Origin: Apium graveolens
Lineage: Eukaryota > Streptophyta > Magnoliopsida > Apiales > Apiaceae
Direction of reading: 5' to 3'
Assembly: GCF_009905375.1 (NCBI RefSeq)
Contig: NC_133650.1
Coordinates: forward strand, 65,103,669 to 65,167,668
Length of the DNA stretch: 64,000 nt
A program made the translations under genes and the position numbers. A model generated the notes under the pieces. It made no database searches. It was given only the letters and a program-made list of their open reading frames with translations, and was not told the DNA's origin. Below are positions 17,574-30,527 of the stretch, one piece after another (the stretch's first letter is position 1; every line of letters starts with the position of its first letter).

Positions 17574-19505
17574 ATGTCTCTGAACAAGTATGAAAGTATT
17601 AAAGTTCTGATTCTGAAAAAGACTGAATATCCTACATGGAAGGTAAAGATGCTTATGCACCTCGAAGCTACAGATCTAGATTATCTCGATGTGATTAATG
17701 ATGGACCATACATGCCAACAAAACTGGTGTCTGCAACTCCTACTGTTGTTGAACACTATCAGCTAAAGGAGAAGAGTGAGTGGACAGCAGAAGAGAAAGT
17801 AGCTGTACTGAAAGATGCAAAGGTAAAAATCATTTTGCGTAATAATCTTAATTCTGTGATGTCAAACAGGGTGATAGCCTACAAGACTGCCAAAGAGATC
17901 TGGGATGCTCTTGAAACTCAATATCAAGGAACCATGGCCATCAAGAAGAACAGAAGGGCTGTTCTGATTTAATAATATGAACACTTTGAGGCCAAGCCTG
18001 ACGAAAGTCTCACTGACATCTATGACAGATTTCTGACCTTGCTCAATAATCTGTCTTTGGTGGGAAACGTGTATGATCAAGAGGATTCAAACACCAAGCT
18101 TCTGAGAGCCTTAACTGAAGAATGGAAGACTCAGACTTCAATCATACGACATTAATATGATTTGGAAATAATTACTCTGGATGAAGTCTATGGCATGCTG
18201 AGAACTCATGATTTGGAAGTCCACCAAAGGAAAGAGAGGAAAAGCAGCAAAGGAAAATCTATTGCTTTGAAATTAAATGATAGAGTTTCAAAAGAAAAGT
18301 CTGTTGGAGTTATAAGAAAGAAGAAAAAATTGCCAGAATCAGATACTGATGACTCATCATCAAATCCTGATGATGATACAAAATCTGTCATGTAAATGGC
18401 CACATTGCTGGTTAAGGGCTTCAGGAGGATGCAATTCAGGAAGTCTAAGAACAACAGAAGCTTCAGGAAGAAGTTTACTAGAGCTGAGAGGAAGTCAACT
18501 GGGAGAAAAGTTGGAAATGACTTTAAAGCTGAAAAGGTAGACAGGACAAAGATCAAGTGCTACAATTGTGATGAACCTGGTCACTTTGCCATAGAGTGCA
18601 AGAAAACAAAGCATGATAAACGGAAGAACAAAGCCATGATCACATCAAGAAAGAATTGGATGGACTCCTCTGATTCTGAAAATGAAGACACATGATATGC
18701 ACTGATGGCTAGTCTTGATGATCCTGCCTCTTCTGAGTCTAAGGTACCAACTTCCTTCTTCTCTTTTAATACTGAAGATATTTCTAAATTGAAATCTATT
18801 CTTAAATCTCTGCATGGTAATTTTAAGAATAAGACTCTAGAAAATGATAGACTTATAACTGAAATTGAGATCCTGAAATCCAGGAATGAACAGTTAGAGT
18901 CTGACTTAATAAATCAGATAGATTTGAAGAAAGAATATGAGAGAGCTAAACATACCGTAAAAATTCTTGAGGCTAGATACAGTATGTTGGAAATAGATTT
19001 AGAAAATGAAAGAAAAACCCTTAAGGCCTGGACTAATTCAGGCAAAAAGGTTCATGAGATGACCTCAAAGAAAAACTGGAAAGAATGCCTAGGCTATAAG
19101 GATGGAGTTAAGGATGTGGACACTGAAAATAAAATTTTCCTTAAAACTCATGTTAAGTTTATTTCTTCAGAAGCTGATGAACCCAAATACATCTTTGAAA
19201 AGGGTTTAACATCAGTATCACAAGAAAAACTGGTAAGTAATAAATCTCAAAGAAAGGAAAGCAAGGAAACCACTAAGTCTGTTAAGAAAGAAAAGAACAT
19301 ATGACTTTTTTCAGCAAGATAATTGAAAAAGAAAATATCTGAGGTTACTAACAGACCTGAAATAAAAAGTCCTAAAAGAAACATGAATGGTAAGCAAGGT
19401 ATTTCTAAGGATTCAAATTACAAGGTTGTTCCCAATGCTCCTAGAAAAACTTGTTTGAACTGTGGAAATACTAATCATCTTGCTATTGATTGCAGGAGGA
19501 GTTAG
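17574..19505 (+). pseudogene. gag: Sirevirus gag
   Basis: ATG at 17574 (MSLNKYESIKVLILKKTEYP) is 36 bp after the primer site. The UBN2-type core follows (KIILRNNLNSVMSNRV, EIWDALETQYQG). A zinc knuckle CYNCDEPGHFAIEC lies at about 18560-18601 and a second, CLNCGNTNHLAIDC, at about 19452-19493. Between them (18705-19304) is a Lys/Glu-rich coiled-coil stretch (ENDRLITEIEILKSRNEQLE), typical of the long Sirevirus gag. Stops at 17970, 18153, 18393, 18693, 19302 and others, all in one frame, break it. Confidence 0.9.
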
Positions 19506-19865
19506 AAAATGAAAACTGCTATTCCTAATTCTGATGTTAGGGGTAGATCAGTATTTTATAAACCACAAAATCCTTATTTTCATTGTGGTAGTAGTTGGCA
19601 TTCGATTTATACTTGTAATTCTTATCACAAGTTGTATCACAATTATTAAGAACCTTTGCCTAAGTTTAATAAAGTTGCTTGTGTGCTTAATTCCATTGGT
19701 TTTACTAAATCTACTTCTGACAAGATAAATCCTGACAAAGAAAAAACTGTCAAAAGTACTCCTGACACACAAAGGCTTAAGTTATCCAAAAAGAGGGCCC
19801 AACAAGTGTGGGTCCTTAACAATCCTTCTAATTAATTATTCTTCTGATTGTAGGGTAATAAGAAA

Positions 19866-20978
19866 AATACACTTGTCTTGGATAGTGGATGTTCAGGACA
19901 CATGACGGGAAATAAATCCCTGCTATCACAATATGAGAAGAAGGCTCGCCCAGATGTATCTTATGGAGTTGGAAATGTAGGACACACTCTGGGATATGGC
20001 AACTTGATAATTGGAAAGGTAGCAATAGAGAATATAGCTCTGGTGGATACACTGAAGCATAATCTTCTTAGCATCAGTCAAATCACTGATAGAGGTTATC
20101 ATGTGGTATTCTATGACTCATATTGTGAAGTTGTTCATAATAAGTCAAAGAAAATTGTCTTGATAGGATACAGACATGGTAACATATATGAAGCAAGGCT
20201 ACATGAAAGTCTTGAAAAGGAAACTACTTGCCTTATCTCTAAGGCATCAGTAGATGAAAGCTGGAACTGGCATAAGAAGCTCTCACATCTCAACTTCAAT
20301 TAAATCAATGAACTTTCCAAGAAGGAGCTTTTAAGAGGATTAATAAACATGCTATACTCAAGTGATGGTCTTTGTGATGCTTGCCAAAATTCTAAACAAA
20401 GAAGAGTATCTTTCCAAAGCATAATAGAATTCTCTATTTCTAAGCCATATCACATGCTACACCTGGACCTTTTTGGACCAGTGAATATAATGTCCATCAA
20501 CAAGAAAAGGTACACACTCGTAATTATTGATGATTTCACTAGATATACTTGGGTTTATTTTTTACACAGGACGGATGAAACTCCAGAAATTCTTCTGGAC
20601 CACATAAGGCAAATTTAAAATGTATCTACTCATAAAGTGAAAATTTTGAGAAGTGATAATGGCACTGAATTCAAGAACTCAAAAATGGAGGAATTTTGCA
20701 AGTACAAAGGAATAGAACAACAATTCTCAGCTCCTGGTACACCTCAGCAAAATGGTGTTGTCGAGAGGAAGAACAGAACCTTGATTGAAGCTGGCAGAAC
20801 TCTGCTAGAAGAAGCAAAACTACCCACTTACTTTTGGGCTGAAGCAGTAAACACAGCATGTTATACTCAGAATATCACTCTGATAAACAGACATGGTGTT
20901 ACTCATTATCAAATGCTAAAGAGAAGAAGCCCAGTCTCAAACATCTTCATGTATTTGGATATAAGTGCTTTGTTTTGA
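19866..20978 (+). pseudogene. pol: Sirevirus protease and integrase
   Basis: Same frame as gag. The protease motif LDSGCSGHMTG begins near 19878. The GAG-pre-integrase box WNWHKKLSHLN (about 20264) lacks nothing obvious but is followed by a stop at 20301. Zinc-binding CDACQNSKQRR is at about 20370, and the DDE core shows LHLDLFGPV, SDNGTEF and NGVVERKNRTLIEAGR. Stops at 20301 and 20616 and a shift after 20900 disable it. Integrase would join the cDNA to the host chromosome. Confidence 0.92.
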
Positions 20979-21490
20979 GAACTCATATTAATCAGCTTGG
21001 AAATTTGAATCAAAAGGTGATGAAAGAATCTTTGTTGGATACTCACCATCAAGAGCATATAGAGTTTTCAATATGAAAACAAGCATTGTAATTGTATCCA
21101 TCAATGTATCTTTTGATGATAAGAAGATTCCTGGCTTTGCAGAAGACACTCATGAAAGTAATCTTTGTAAATGAAAATGCATTGTTAGAATCTGGCTCAA
21201 ACTCTAATGAACTGACAAATCCTGATGATCCAAATCCTGACACTCCTTCAGATCCTGAAGATAATCATTATACTAATGAACCTGCACATGTTAAGGGGGA
21301 GCAACTGCAAGGGTCAACTGATGGTACTAACACTGAAGAATCATCTCAAGGTTCTTCTTAATCTAATCTCTCAGAATCCAATGCTGATTCAACATCAGAT
21401 GAACATGAGTCAAGTCCCAATATCTCATCAGTAGATAACACAACAGATTCAGGGGGAGCCTCAAATGCATTTGATGAGGCATACAATTCG

Positions 21491-23138
21491 ATGGGAGCAT
21501 CTAGCTCCAGAAGGACACTTCCCAGTGCCAGAAAATGGACTAAAGATCATACTCCTGATCTGATCATTGGAAATCCTGATGATGGTGAAAAGACAAGAAG
21601 TGCAACTCAGAATGAATGTTTATATCATAATCTACTTTCAAAAGAAGAACCAAAAAAAGTAGAAGATGCACTTAAGAATGCAGATTGGGTCATGGATATG
21701 CAAGAAGAATTGAATGAGTTTGAAAGAAATGAAGTATGGAAGCTGGTGCCTAGACCTAAGAATAGGTCAATTGTAGGCACAAAATGGGTCTTTAAAAATA
21801 AGACTGATTCTGATGGAACAATAATCAGAAACAAGGCAAGATTGGTGGCTAAAGGTTATTTCCAACAGGAAGGTATTGACTATGATGAGATATTTGCTCT
21901 TGTTGCTAGACTGGAAGCAATCAAAATCTTCTTGGCATATGCTACTCACAAGAAGTTTAAGGTCTTCTAGATGGATGTCTAGGGTGCATTTCTCAATGAA
22001 GAACTTGAAGAGGAAGTCTATGTTGAACAACCACCAGGATTTGTGGGTCCTAAACATCCTGACTATATTTACAGACTTGATAAAGCGCTCTATGGACTGA
22101 AGCAAGCACCTAGAGCATGGTATGAAACCCTTGCTCAGTTTTTACTTGAAAGTGGATTCAAAAGAGGTACAATAGATAAAACCTTATTTTATCTGGATAA
22201 AGGTAAAGATTTGCTTTTAGTTCAAATTTATGTGGATGATATCATTTTTGGATCAACTAATCAAATATTGTGTGATAAGTTTTCAAAGTTGATGCAATCA
22301 AGATATCAGATGAGTATGATGGGAGAGATGAGCTATTTCCTAGGCTTGCAAATTAAACAGACTGATAATGGCATCTATATTAATCAGTCCAAGTATACGA
22401 GAAATCTACTGAAGAGGTTTAATATGCAAGAAATTGTAACTATAAGTACTCCTATGGCAACTGCTACAAAACTTGATCCTCGTGAAGGTACATCAGTTGA
22501 TGACACAAGCTACAGAGGTATGATTGGTTCTCTTTTATACCTAACTGCTAGTAGGCCAGACATTATGTTTGCCACTTGTTTGTGTGCAAGATTTCAGGCA
22601 AATCCAAGGGAGCCACATCTAATTGCAGTAAAGAGAATTTTCAGATACCTCAAGGGTACTGTTTCACTTGGACTTTGGTATGCAAGGGAAGCTGATTTTG
22701 CACTATGTGGTTATTCAGATGCTGATTTTGCTGGATGCAAAATAGACAGGAAGAGTACATCAGGAAGCTGTCAGCTTTTGGGAGGCGGATTAGTCTCACG
22801 GTTCAACAAGAAGCAGAAATCTATTTCTACTTCAACTGCTGAGGCTGAACATATTGCAGCTGAAAGTTGCTGTGCTCAGTTGTTATGGATGAGAAATCAG
22901 CTCATGGACAGGAAATCAAAGTGCTATTGCTATGACAGGAATTCTGGTGAAACACTCTATTACAAAACACATCAGTATCAGATATCACTTCATAAGAGAG
23001 CATGTCATGGCAGGAACCATAGAACTTCATTTTGTTCCTACTAATCAGCAGCTGGCTGATATCTTCACAAAGCCATTACCTGAAGCAACATTTACAAAGC
23101 TTCTAAATGAACTTGGTATGGTTAATTGGGACAAATAA
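21491..23138 (+). pseudogene. pol: Sirevirus reverse transcriptase and RNase H
   Basis: RT begins near 21650 ([35 protein letters not shown]) in a frame shifted relative to integrase, has stops at 21968 and 21980, and keeps the catalytic YVDDI. RNase H shows CGYSDADFAGCKIDRKSTSG and STAEAEHIAAESCCAQ. The last part (22932-23138), ending KPLPEATFTKLLNELGM, is back in the first frame after a shift near 22930. The stretch 21000-21490 is the integrase C-terminal region with NPD/DPED-rich linker in broken frames. Confidence 0.93.
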
Positions 23139-24536
23139 ATTTATTTCAATTTATATTTGATCAAATCCTGATGTATACTGATCAAATCCTGATATGTCCT
23201 AAATGTTGTGTTTTTAGATATTAAGCCAGAATTATTTGATGTATTTCATTTTTATATGCATGATAAACTAAGTGAATTTATTTGCTAAGTGTGCATGTAT
23301 GAATAAATATATCATTATCATCATTACAAATCAGTCTGGGGAGACGCGCCTTAACAAGACATCTTTTGGTTAATTCATTAAGATTACTCTTCAGTTAATT
23401 ATTAATCAAATCCCTGGTCTCTTGATATTCCTTCTCTATCTCTCTCGGTTATTTAAATGACCACTCATCCTTAAGTCATTTTACCTCTTCTCATACTCAA
23501 ACACATCTCTTCACTTTCACTTCTCACACATAATGGCGAATTTCAGCTAGTTCTACTGCTACGGCACAAATAGTGTGACAATTTTTCGAAATGGAATCCA
23601 AACTCAATATCCCATCAATAACATTCCACACGACATCTGGATTCAACTTCCAGACGTCATCAAAAATGATCTTCTGTTTTTCCAAAGAGAATTTCATCTC
23701 CACAATCTTAAACAGCAGGAGAAAAATATTCGTCTTGCTGTTCTCTTTGTTGAAAGTAGGAAGAAGCATTGAACATCCTCCATCCATTTCTCTTCACCAT
23801 CAGCTTTGTCAGGCTTCTTAGACCAAGGCTGTTGATGTTCATCATCTTAGACTAGGACAATCTTGTAATCTTTTTGCATGTAATCTAAAAATTTCATGAA
23901 ATGTACTCTTCTGATATATTAATGAAATTTCTTTTGATTGCAAGATTTAGTCTATGCTTATCTCGTATTGTATGCATGTGAATGTTCTTTTTGAAGCCAG
24001 TTAATCTTTACATAATCTACTTAAATTGTATATCTTGATGATTGTTTTGATTAAAACTATGGTTGCTAATAATTTGTGCTGCAATGACAAACAAATATTG
24101 AATTCAAATCGACATATCTTGAGTTTGTCAAATCCTGACAGAAACAAGGTCTCAAATACTGACGACAGGTCAGCACGTTCTAATTCAGATTATTAGTCTT
24201 AATTAATTTCTGAGTAGTTTTCTTGCTGTAATTAAGTATCTCACTTAATTATTGGTTAATGGTGGATTATTCTAGATAAACAAATTTCTATAGTTGTGTC
24301 TTGACATATCTGTATATATTTTACTTCCGCAATTTACTCCACCGTCAAATTCTATTACTCAGTAATTGTTACCTGTTCAAAGTCATAATCACTAAATTAC
24401 CTTCTTCATATGAATATGTTATACTCCAGAATAGAAAAGTTATAAAACCAGAAGAAATTATGTGACACAATTCATCATACACATAGCTTCACTGTGCAAA
24501 TCTCACTTATTCTCTCTCTCACAAGCTATACACATC
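23139..24536 (+). other. Region between pol and env-like ORF, with a small ORF
   Basis: Mostly AT-rich non-coding. From the ATG at 23533 to 23772 there is a possible small protein (early stop after MANFS, then NGIQTQYPINNIPHDIWIQL up to VESRKKH). A second frame over 23591-23821 is also open, so the true frame is unsure. After it, CTTGTAATCTTTTTGCATG and TATTAATGAAATTTC look like the 3' untranslated end of a plant mRNA. Nothing else is recognised between 23950 and 24536. Confidence 0.45.
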
Positions 24537-27484
24537 ATGACAACGTCTGAAGTTTAACCACTCTTCAGTCAAACCACAATCATTCATGGAAATACATTTG
24601 GCACTAACAATTACTTAGATCTGCTTACACATCAGCAGCTACCATCATCTTTTCATGATATTCAGAATTTTCTCCTTCTATGTCCAATTGGGTATGCTCT
24701 CACGAATCCTGTCAAGGTGTCATACAGGGATGTCATGCAGGTCTAGAATACAGCTGTGGTAAATTCAACAAACACTGGCTTTTCTTTTAAATATTAGGGC
24801 CAAAGATAAGAAGTTGATGCTGATATTCTGCTTCAAGCCTTGAGATTGCCTGCCCTTGATGGTGCTCCTGATACTCATACCACTGAGCAGTTGTTTGATA
24901 TGCTAAGGACTTTAGGCTATCAAGGAGAAATCACAACCATTGGAAAACTGGCCAGGACTAAACTGAAAAGAGAGTGGAACTTTTTCTTTGACTGCATCAG
25001 TAGGTGTTTCTTGAATAAGACAACAAATTTTGATGCTCTTCTATCCACGTCTCTGAGAATTGGGTACTCTCTTCTTTACTCTGGTAATTTTGATTATGGT
25101 AATACTATACTATAGTTCATAATTGCTAGGAGAGCAGATGCTTCAGGAGTAATAGGGTATACTAGATTTCTACAACTGATTTTCAATTTTCTATGCCCTA
25201 ATGCTATTTTTGATGATGATGAATTACTCCCTGTTTTTTAAATTTCTGAAAAAGCAATCACTGATCATATTAAAAGGGATGAAAAGAATAAATTTTCAGG
25301 ACCTCCCTTTCTTCCTAGAGAGGTCAGGCAATTTCTGTTAAGAAATGGACCTACTCCTACACAAGTGCCTGTAAATCCTGATGTTGGCACCTCTGTCACA
25401 GTTCCTAATGCTGAGAATCAAGAAACCACCCATTTTGTTTCTAACCCAAGCATTTCTTCTTCCAAACAGCAAACACATCAAGCTCTTAAATTAGCCTCCT
25501 CTGCTGTTTCTCAAAAGACATCAGTTGCAACAAAGAAAAGGTTGTTTAAGAAATCTGTCACATCTGGACAAAAAGCTAAACAAGCCTCACTGAGTGAGAG
25601 TGAGAAGAAAGAAGACTGCTTTCCAATCAGGAAATGATGACTGATCATACAAGAAGATTCTGACTCAGATGATTAGATGCCAATAGGGTCCTTATCAAAA
25701 ATCAGGAAGTCCATTGATCAACATCCTGATGACTCTGTTAACACTACTGGAACCAAGGAGCCAACTATTGATGTTAGTGCTCTGCTTGACAAGCTTCCAG
25801 TAAATGAAGCAACTGCTGAACACAAGAAAACTTCAAAAAGCCAGTTGAAAAGAAAAAGTGAGGAAGTAGTTGGATACATAAGAAAGAAGAAGAAGACTCA
25901 GCATCTTGCCAAGGATGTCAATACACAAGAACCTAAGTCTCAAAGGGATTTAGCAACTGCAACACATCCAGTCACACAAGAACCATCTTCTCAAAAGGAA
26001 GATGCAGACAATGAGGCTACACATATTATTGTTAATATTGCTCAGAGTGATCTTCTTGCTGACTATGTTCAACTACTACAAGAAAAGCAAACTCATTAGG
26101 AGATACTGTCAAAGGTGGATGCAATCATAAATGATCCTATTTTTGAAAAGAGTACACAAGAACCTTCACCAAGAACTGCTGAAGCAGCTCACATATCTCA
26201 GACTCCACAAGAACCATCAGTTCAAAGTACTGATGTTGGTCTTTCACCTTCTCCTGACAGAACAAATCCTGATATTACAACAGCTCTTACTGAGAATCAT
26301 CCTTCAACTGCACTAGCTACTATTGATGATCCACTACTGATTTCTAGTTTGAAGAAGCATTATGCTGTGCTGTTTGTTCCTCCACTATCCTCACTTCCAC
26401 TTGAGGACTCACCTTCAGGATCTCATCAACCACATGCATCTCTTGCAAAGAATCTGGATAAAGGCAAGGCAATTCTGCCTGATTCTGTAATTTCTTCTGA
26501 TGGACTGTCTGATTCAGATAATGACGGTAATGAGGATGATTCTGACACATCTCAGCTTAAGTCTGCAATTGATGCATCTAAGAAGTTCAATGTTGGTTCT
26601 TCTTCGCACTTCAATAAAAATCCTTCTTATTACAATGTTGATGCTGAGCATTTCAGACAGACAAAATGGGATTATAAATGGACTTGCAAATACATCTATC
26701 TCGTCTGTTGTTGGCCTGCAACATATTCATCGTGCCTATGATGAAATTCAAACTCCTGATCTGAAGTTGCATCTTAAGGCCTCCACTAATTCTGTTAAAG
26801 GAATTCACTCTGACCTTGATAAAATGAAGAAGTCTCATGCTGCTGTCAAGGAGAAAATTGATAGATTTTTGCTACTGGTACTCACAAAGCTAAGCACAAG
26901 ACTACTGCTGGTGCTCCTGAGGATGATGATGTTACAATCTCTAATTTAGCAGATGCTAAGGGATTATTCTTTCCTTATAGGCATAAGGAAACAGGTTAAG
27001 AGATTTTCTTATACTACAAAGACAAGAGGTTTGAGCAAAAGAATGCTAGGAGTGCTCTTGGGTATATAACTAAATAATTTCCTGATCTGACACTTGAAGA
27101 AGCGTTTATGCAATAAAAGGAGCTAATGGCTCAGATTGAAGCTGAAGCTAACACTTCTAAGGGAAAAGGAAAAAGAGGTGGTAGATCTACGAGAGCTAGA
27201 GGAAGAGGAAGAGGAGGAAAAATTTCTAAATCAAGTCAAAAGACTGCATTTAACTCTACTTTTCTGAATTTTCTATCCAGAGAAGGGTATATTCTTGTAC
27301 AAGGACATGAAGGACATGAAGAAGATGAAGAAGTTCAGAAGCCAGGAGAGTTGATTATACCAAGGAAGAAAAGATCAGCCACTGACATTGATCAAGCTGA
27401 TACAGCAAATCAGAATGTAACTCCTGATATAGACACAAATCCTGAGGTAAAAGCAGATCTTGATGCTATGAACCCTGATAACTG
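24537..27484 (+). pseudogene. Env-like ORF of the Sirevirus element
   Basis: Frame 3 from the ATG at 24537 (MTTSEV) carries several stops but keeps a long coding trace: LALRLPALDGAP-like start of an open stretch at 24840, WNFFFDCISRCFLNKTTNFD, then Ser/Thr/Pro-rich sequence with NPD and QEPS repeats (25365-26660), a helical stretch (SVKGIHSDLDKMKKSHAAVK) and a basic RGGRSTRARGRGRGG patch near 27176. The block around the WNFFFDC motif matches what is usually found downstream of copia pol in Sirevirus-type plant elements. No clear membrane segment was seen, so the envelope role is by position only. Confidence 0.65.
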
Positions 27485-27685
27485 ATTTTGACTCTGATGA
27501 AAAGGTGATCGAAGCATTAAATGATTCAGCTCGTACTCCAATAGTCACTCCTCATACTTCAGAGGTTGATGAAAAAAGAAAAGGTTGATAGGAGGAAAGC
27601 TGATCAAGCATATAAAAAATATTTGTAGAGAGTTTTAAAATCAAAGAGAGAGCTATGGCATAAAACAAAAGGGAAGATTAATAAT

Positions 27686-28583
27686 TTGTCTACAAGTTAT
27701 GCTCCTCTCAGCAAGAAGGACAGAAGATGGAAAGATATTTATACATTTGACTATCCTAAAGGGTTCAAGCATGTTGAATTTGTATCAGCAGGGTTAAGAG
27801 ATTCTATTCCAGAACAGAAAGATGTTGATAAGTCCATCAAGAAACCTTCTTGGGTGGAATATAATGAAAAACTGAAACTTGTCAAATCTTGAACCAGAGG
27901 AGGGATTGGTCATTCTGATATGGAGATTCTAAGATCTGATCTGCTGGATACAAATACTCTAACAGAGAATCTTGGTGATAAAGTTTCTCCTTCACATCTT
28001 AAGAAAGTTGGAGCTGTGAAGATTGTGTATAGAAAGATAAATGATAATAATGTCAGAGAAGATATTTTGTATTTTTTCAGGGATGGTAAAGTAAAGAACT
28101 TTACATTGCAGCAAGTCTTAATGAAGACTGTGACAGAATTGAGATACATTCACTATCTTCTTAGAGTTGAGAACAGTGCACCAGAAACTGGCTTCTATGA
28201 TACTTGAAGTCATCAGAAGAAGAGTCATGACAAAAGATGATAAATACAATGGTGATTATGTTCATGAGTACAGAACTTATACTAGTCAAGAAATGGAGAT
28301 GAAAAAGGGAGCTACAGTGCTACAAGTTTTTCTCAACAGTCCTCAATTATCCTCCAGTCCTGATCATGAAGATGTCAGTTTAAGCTACATGTTGATTGGT
28401 GATCTTGAGATAGGAAAAAGCTCAATTTTTAAATCGAGATCAGTTATCTATCAACTTGGAGAAGACACTGAAGAGAAGAGAGAGTTGAAGAAAAAGCTTG
28501 TTAAAGTCCTACGAGACAAGGAGGGAGAAAGATTGAAAAACTTTCTAGAAATAACTATCAGTTATCTGAAGATACTGAAGTAA
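27686..28583 (+). pseudogene. C-terminal part of the Sirevirus extra coding region
   Basis: Three overlapping open frames (27686-27892, 27920-28207, 28167-28583) join into one coding trace broken by a stop and a frameshift. Recognisable pieces are KDRRWKDIYTFDYPKGFKHV, DILYFFRDGKVKNFTLQQVL and a final Lys/Glu-rich helix. No known domain was recognised. It ends about 75 bp before the polypurine tract and is either the end of the env-like protein or a separate ORF. Confidence 0.55.
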
Positions 28584-28659
28584 GCTTTACTCCTTGTACA
28601 TTTTGTAGATTGGTTTTGGCATCATTGAGAATGGAATTTGTGCTTCATTACATTAAGCA

Positions 28660-28675
28660 TAAATTGGGGGAGATT
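28660..28675 (+). other. Polypurine tract of the Sirevirus element
   Basis: AAATTGGGGGAGAT lies directly before the 3' LTR start TGTTACATATTC. Confidence 0.9.
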
Positions 28676-29167
28676 GTTACATATTCAATTCTCAATGATC
28701 AGAAGAAGATCAGGATCTGGCTGTTCGGGTGTCATCAGTATTTGATGTGTCGTCAAGATTTGACACATCTTCAGCATTTGAATGTCATCAGTATTTGAAG
28801 ACAGTCAGCTTAGAAGATTTGTTCTGTTCCTTTTATTGTAGAGCAGATATCTTTTACGTCTGAGTTATAGGACTTTATCTATTTGGTTGAAGATATGTAT
28901 CAGTTTCTTTTAGCTTTTGATAATGTATATCTTAGATTGATTTGTTGTAGCTGTGTAGTATATAAACACAATTTAGGTCATCACTTAGTGTATCGATCTC
29001 GAGTAGCATTCGATCTACCAGCTCTCAAGAACATCAGTATTTCTTGAGAGAGTTTTGTAACAGTTTTTATCTGATATATAAAAAGCTGTTATATTTTATT
29101 ACTTGTTCGAAACATTTATACAATTTTATCCAACCCCCTTAAACAATTGTATCTTCACTGGGCAACA
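28676..29167 (+). mobile_element. 3' LTR of the Sirevirus element
   Basis: Starts TGTTACATATTCAATTC and ends CACTGGGCAACA; 492 bp against 494 bp for the 5' copy, with scattered substitutions. Confidence 0.93.
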
Positions 29168-29413
29168 AGCAGCTGTAGCTCCCGAGTGCCCCTATTGATA
29201 GTTCGACGTTGTTGATTATGCACGAGTGGTAAGGTGGGAAGCCCGATCCTAAGGGGCTTGGATATTCTTATGACCATCTACCAGGTGGAAGGCTAGCTCC
29301 TCAGGCTTATGCTGGTGGCACGATGCAGGTGAGCAGAGCAGCTTGGAGAGCTGAGTTGGGAGAGGTCGGTCCTTCAGGATCGCAGCAGCAGTAACAGCAG
29401 GAGCAAGCACAGG
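29168..29413 (+). pseudogene. Athila env-like ORF, part 2
   Basis: Resumes after the copia. Pieces such as GLGYSYDHLPGGRLAPQAY and a Gln-rich run (QQQ.QQEQAQ) lead into the C-terminal part at 46190. It lies between two insertions and holds one TSD copy of each (AGCAG 29168-29172, ACAGG 29409-29413). Stops and frame changes are present. Confidence 0.7.
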
Positions 29414-30527
29414 TGTGGCGCCCCAAAATCCGGGGTCAGAAATCTCGGAGGCCATTCCATATAAACTACTACAAACCACATACCTCACACTACAATATAT
29501 AAATTATAACGACTCGTGTATTTTTGAATTATTTTTTTTATGTATTTATGGAAAGTATTAAATAAATAAAATATGTGTGTTAGTTTTTACAGCTATGTGT
29601 TGTTTGACTATTGATGTGTGATTTACTGAATTGTTCGTGCGATTAATTATGGGATCCTATTGAATTATTTTCACTTTCAAAAGTGGATTTAGTGCCAATT
29701 TATTTGCATAAATATTGGAAATGTTTCTAAAATTGTTTTTATGATTTTATAATTACAATAATTATTTTTAGGATTTTATAAAATTGAGAAATCAATATTT
29801 TATTAATTATTTATTTTTAAATGATTTTCTGATTGCTTTTATTTGTAAAATCCATACTTAATTCCAAAATTCTTCAAAAATTATGAAACTCGTATTTATT
29901 TAAGTTTGGAATATTCTGAGAATATTAAAATTATTTTGGAAATGTTCGGGATTAATTTTACCCGCGTGTTGTTTCGGTTATTTGTTAAAAGCGGGTATAA
30001 AGTGCATTTTAGAAATTATGTTAAAATTACGACATTTGCGTTTTTATTTACTCCGGAATATTTGTAACATTTTAAGACTGTTTTCGTAAATTTCTGAATT
30101 TATTTAAAATACAGCTCGATTCGTTAATTTCGAAATGGGGATACGAATTGCATTTCAAAAATATTTTAAAAATTATAAAAAATTTATTTCATTAGTTTCA
30201 GGATTTTTAGAAAATTTTAGAATTATTTTGGTACGGTTTGGGTAATAATTATTCGCAGATTTTACCATTTAAATCAATTAAAATGATGCGAATCGGCTTG
30301 TAATCAGTAAGGACACGACACGTGTCCATTAAACGGGACACGTGCCGTGTAATTAAACGAAATAGAGGTGTGAGTCATTGAATATTGCAAACATCAATCT
30401 GTAGTCTCTTAATCTCTCTCTATCTCGTCTTTCTCTCAAATCTCTCCCGCTCCCTTCTCTTTTCCTCCCTCCCCCGCTTCTCTCTTTTCTTTTCCTATTT
30501 TCCGGTGACCGCTGTTCCTCATTTTTG

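Larger units (their letters stand above)
17031..29167 (+). mobile_element. Sirevirus-type Ty1/copia element
   Basis: A 12.1-kb element with LTRs 17031-17524 and 28676-29167 and TSD GGCAG (17026-17030)/AGCAG (29168-29172), one base changed. tRNA-Met primer site, long gag with coiled coil and two zinc knuckles, copia domain order (protease, integrase, RT, RNase H), and about 4 kb of further coding sequence before the 3' LTR. Such extra coding sequence after pol is a Sirevirus trait. Gag and pol share one frame up to the integrase but carry many stops. Confidence 0.9.
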
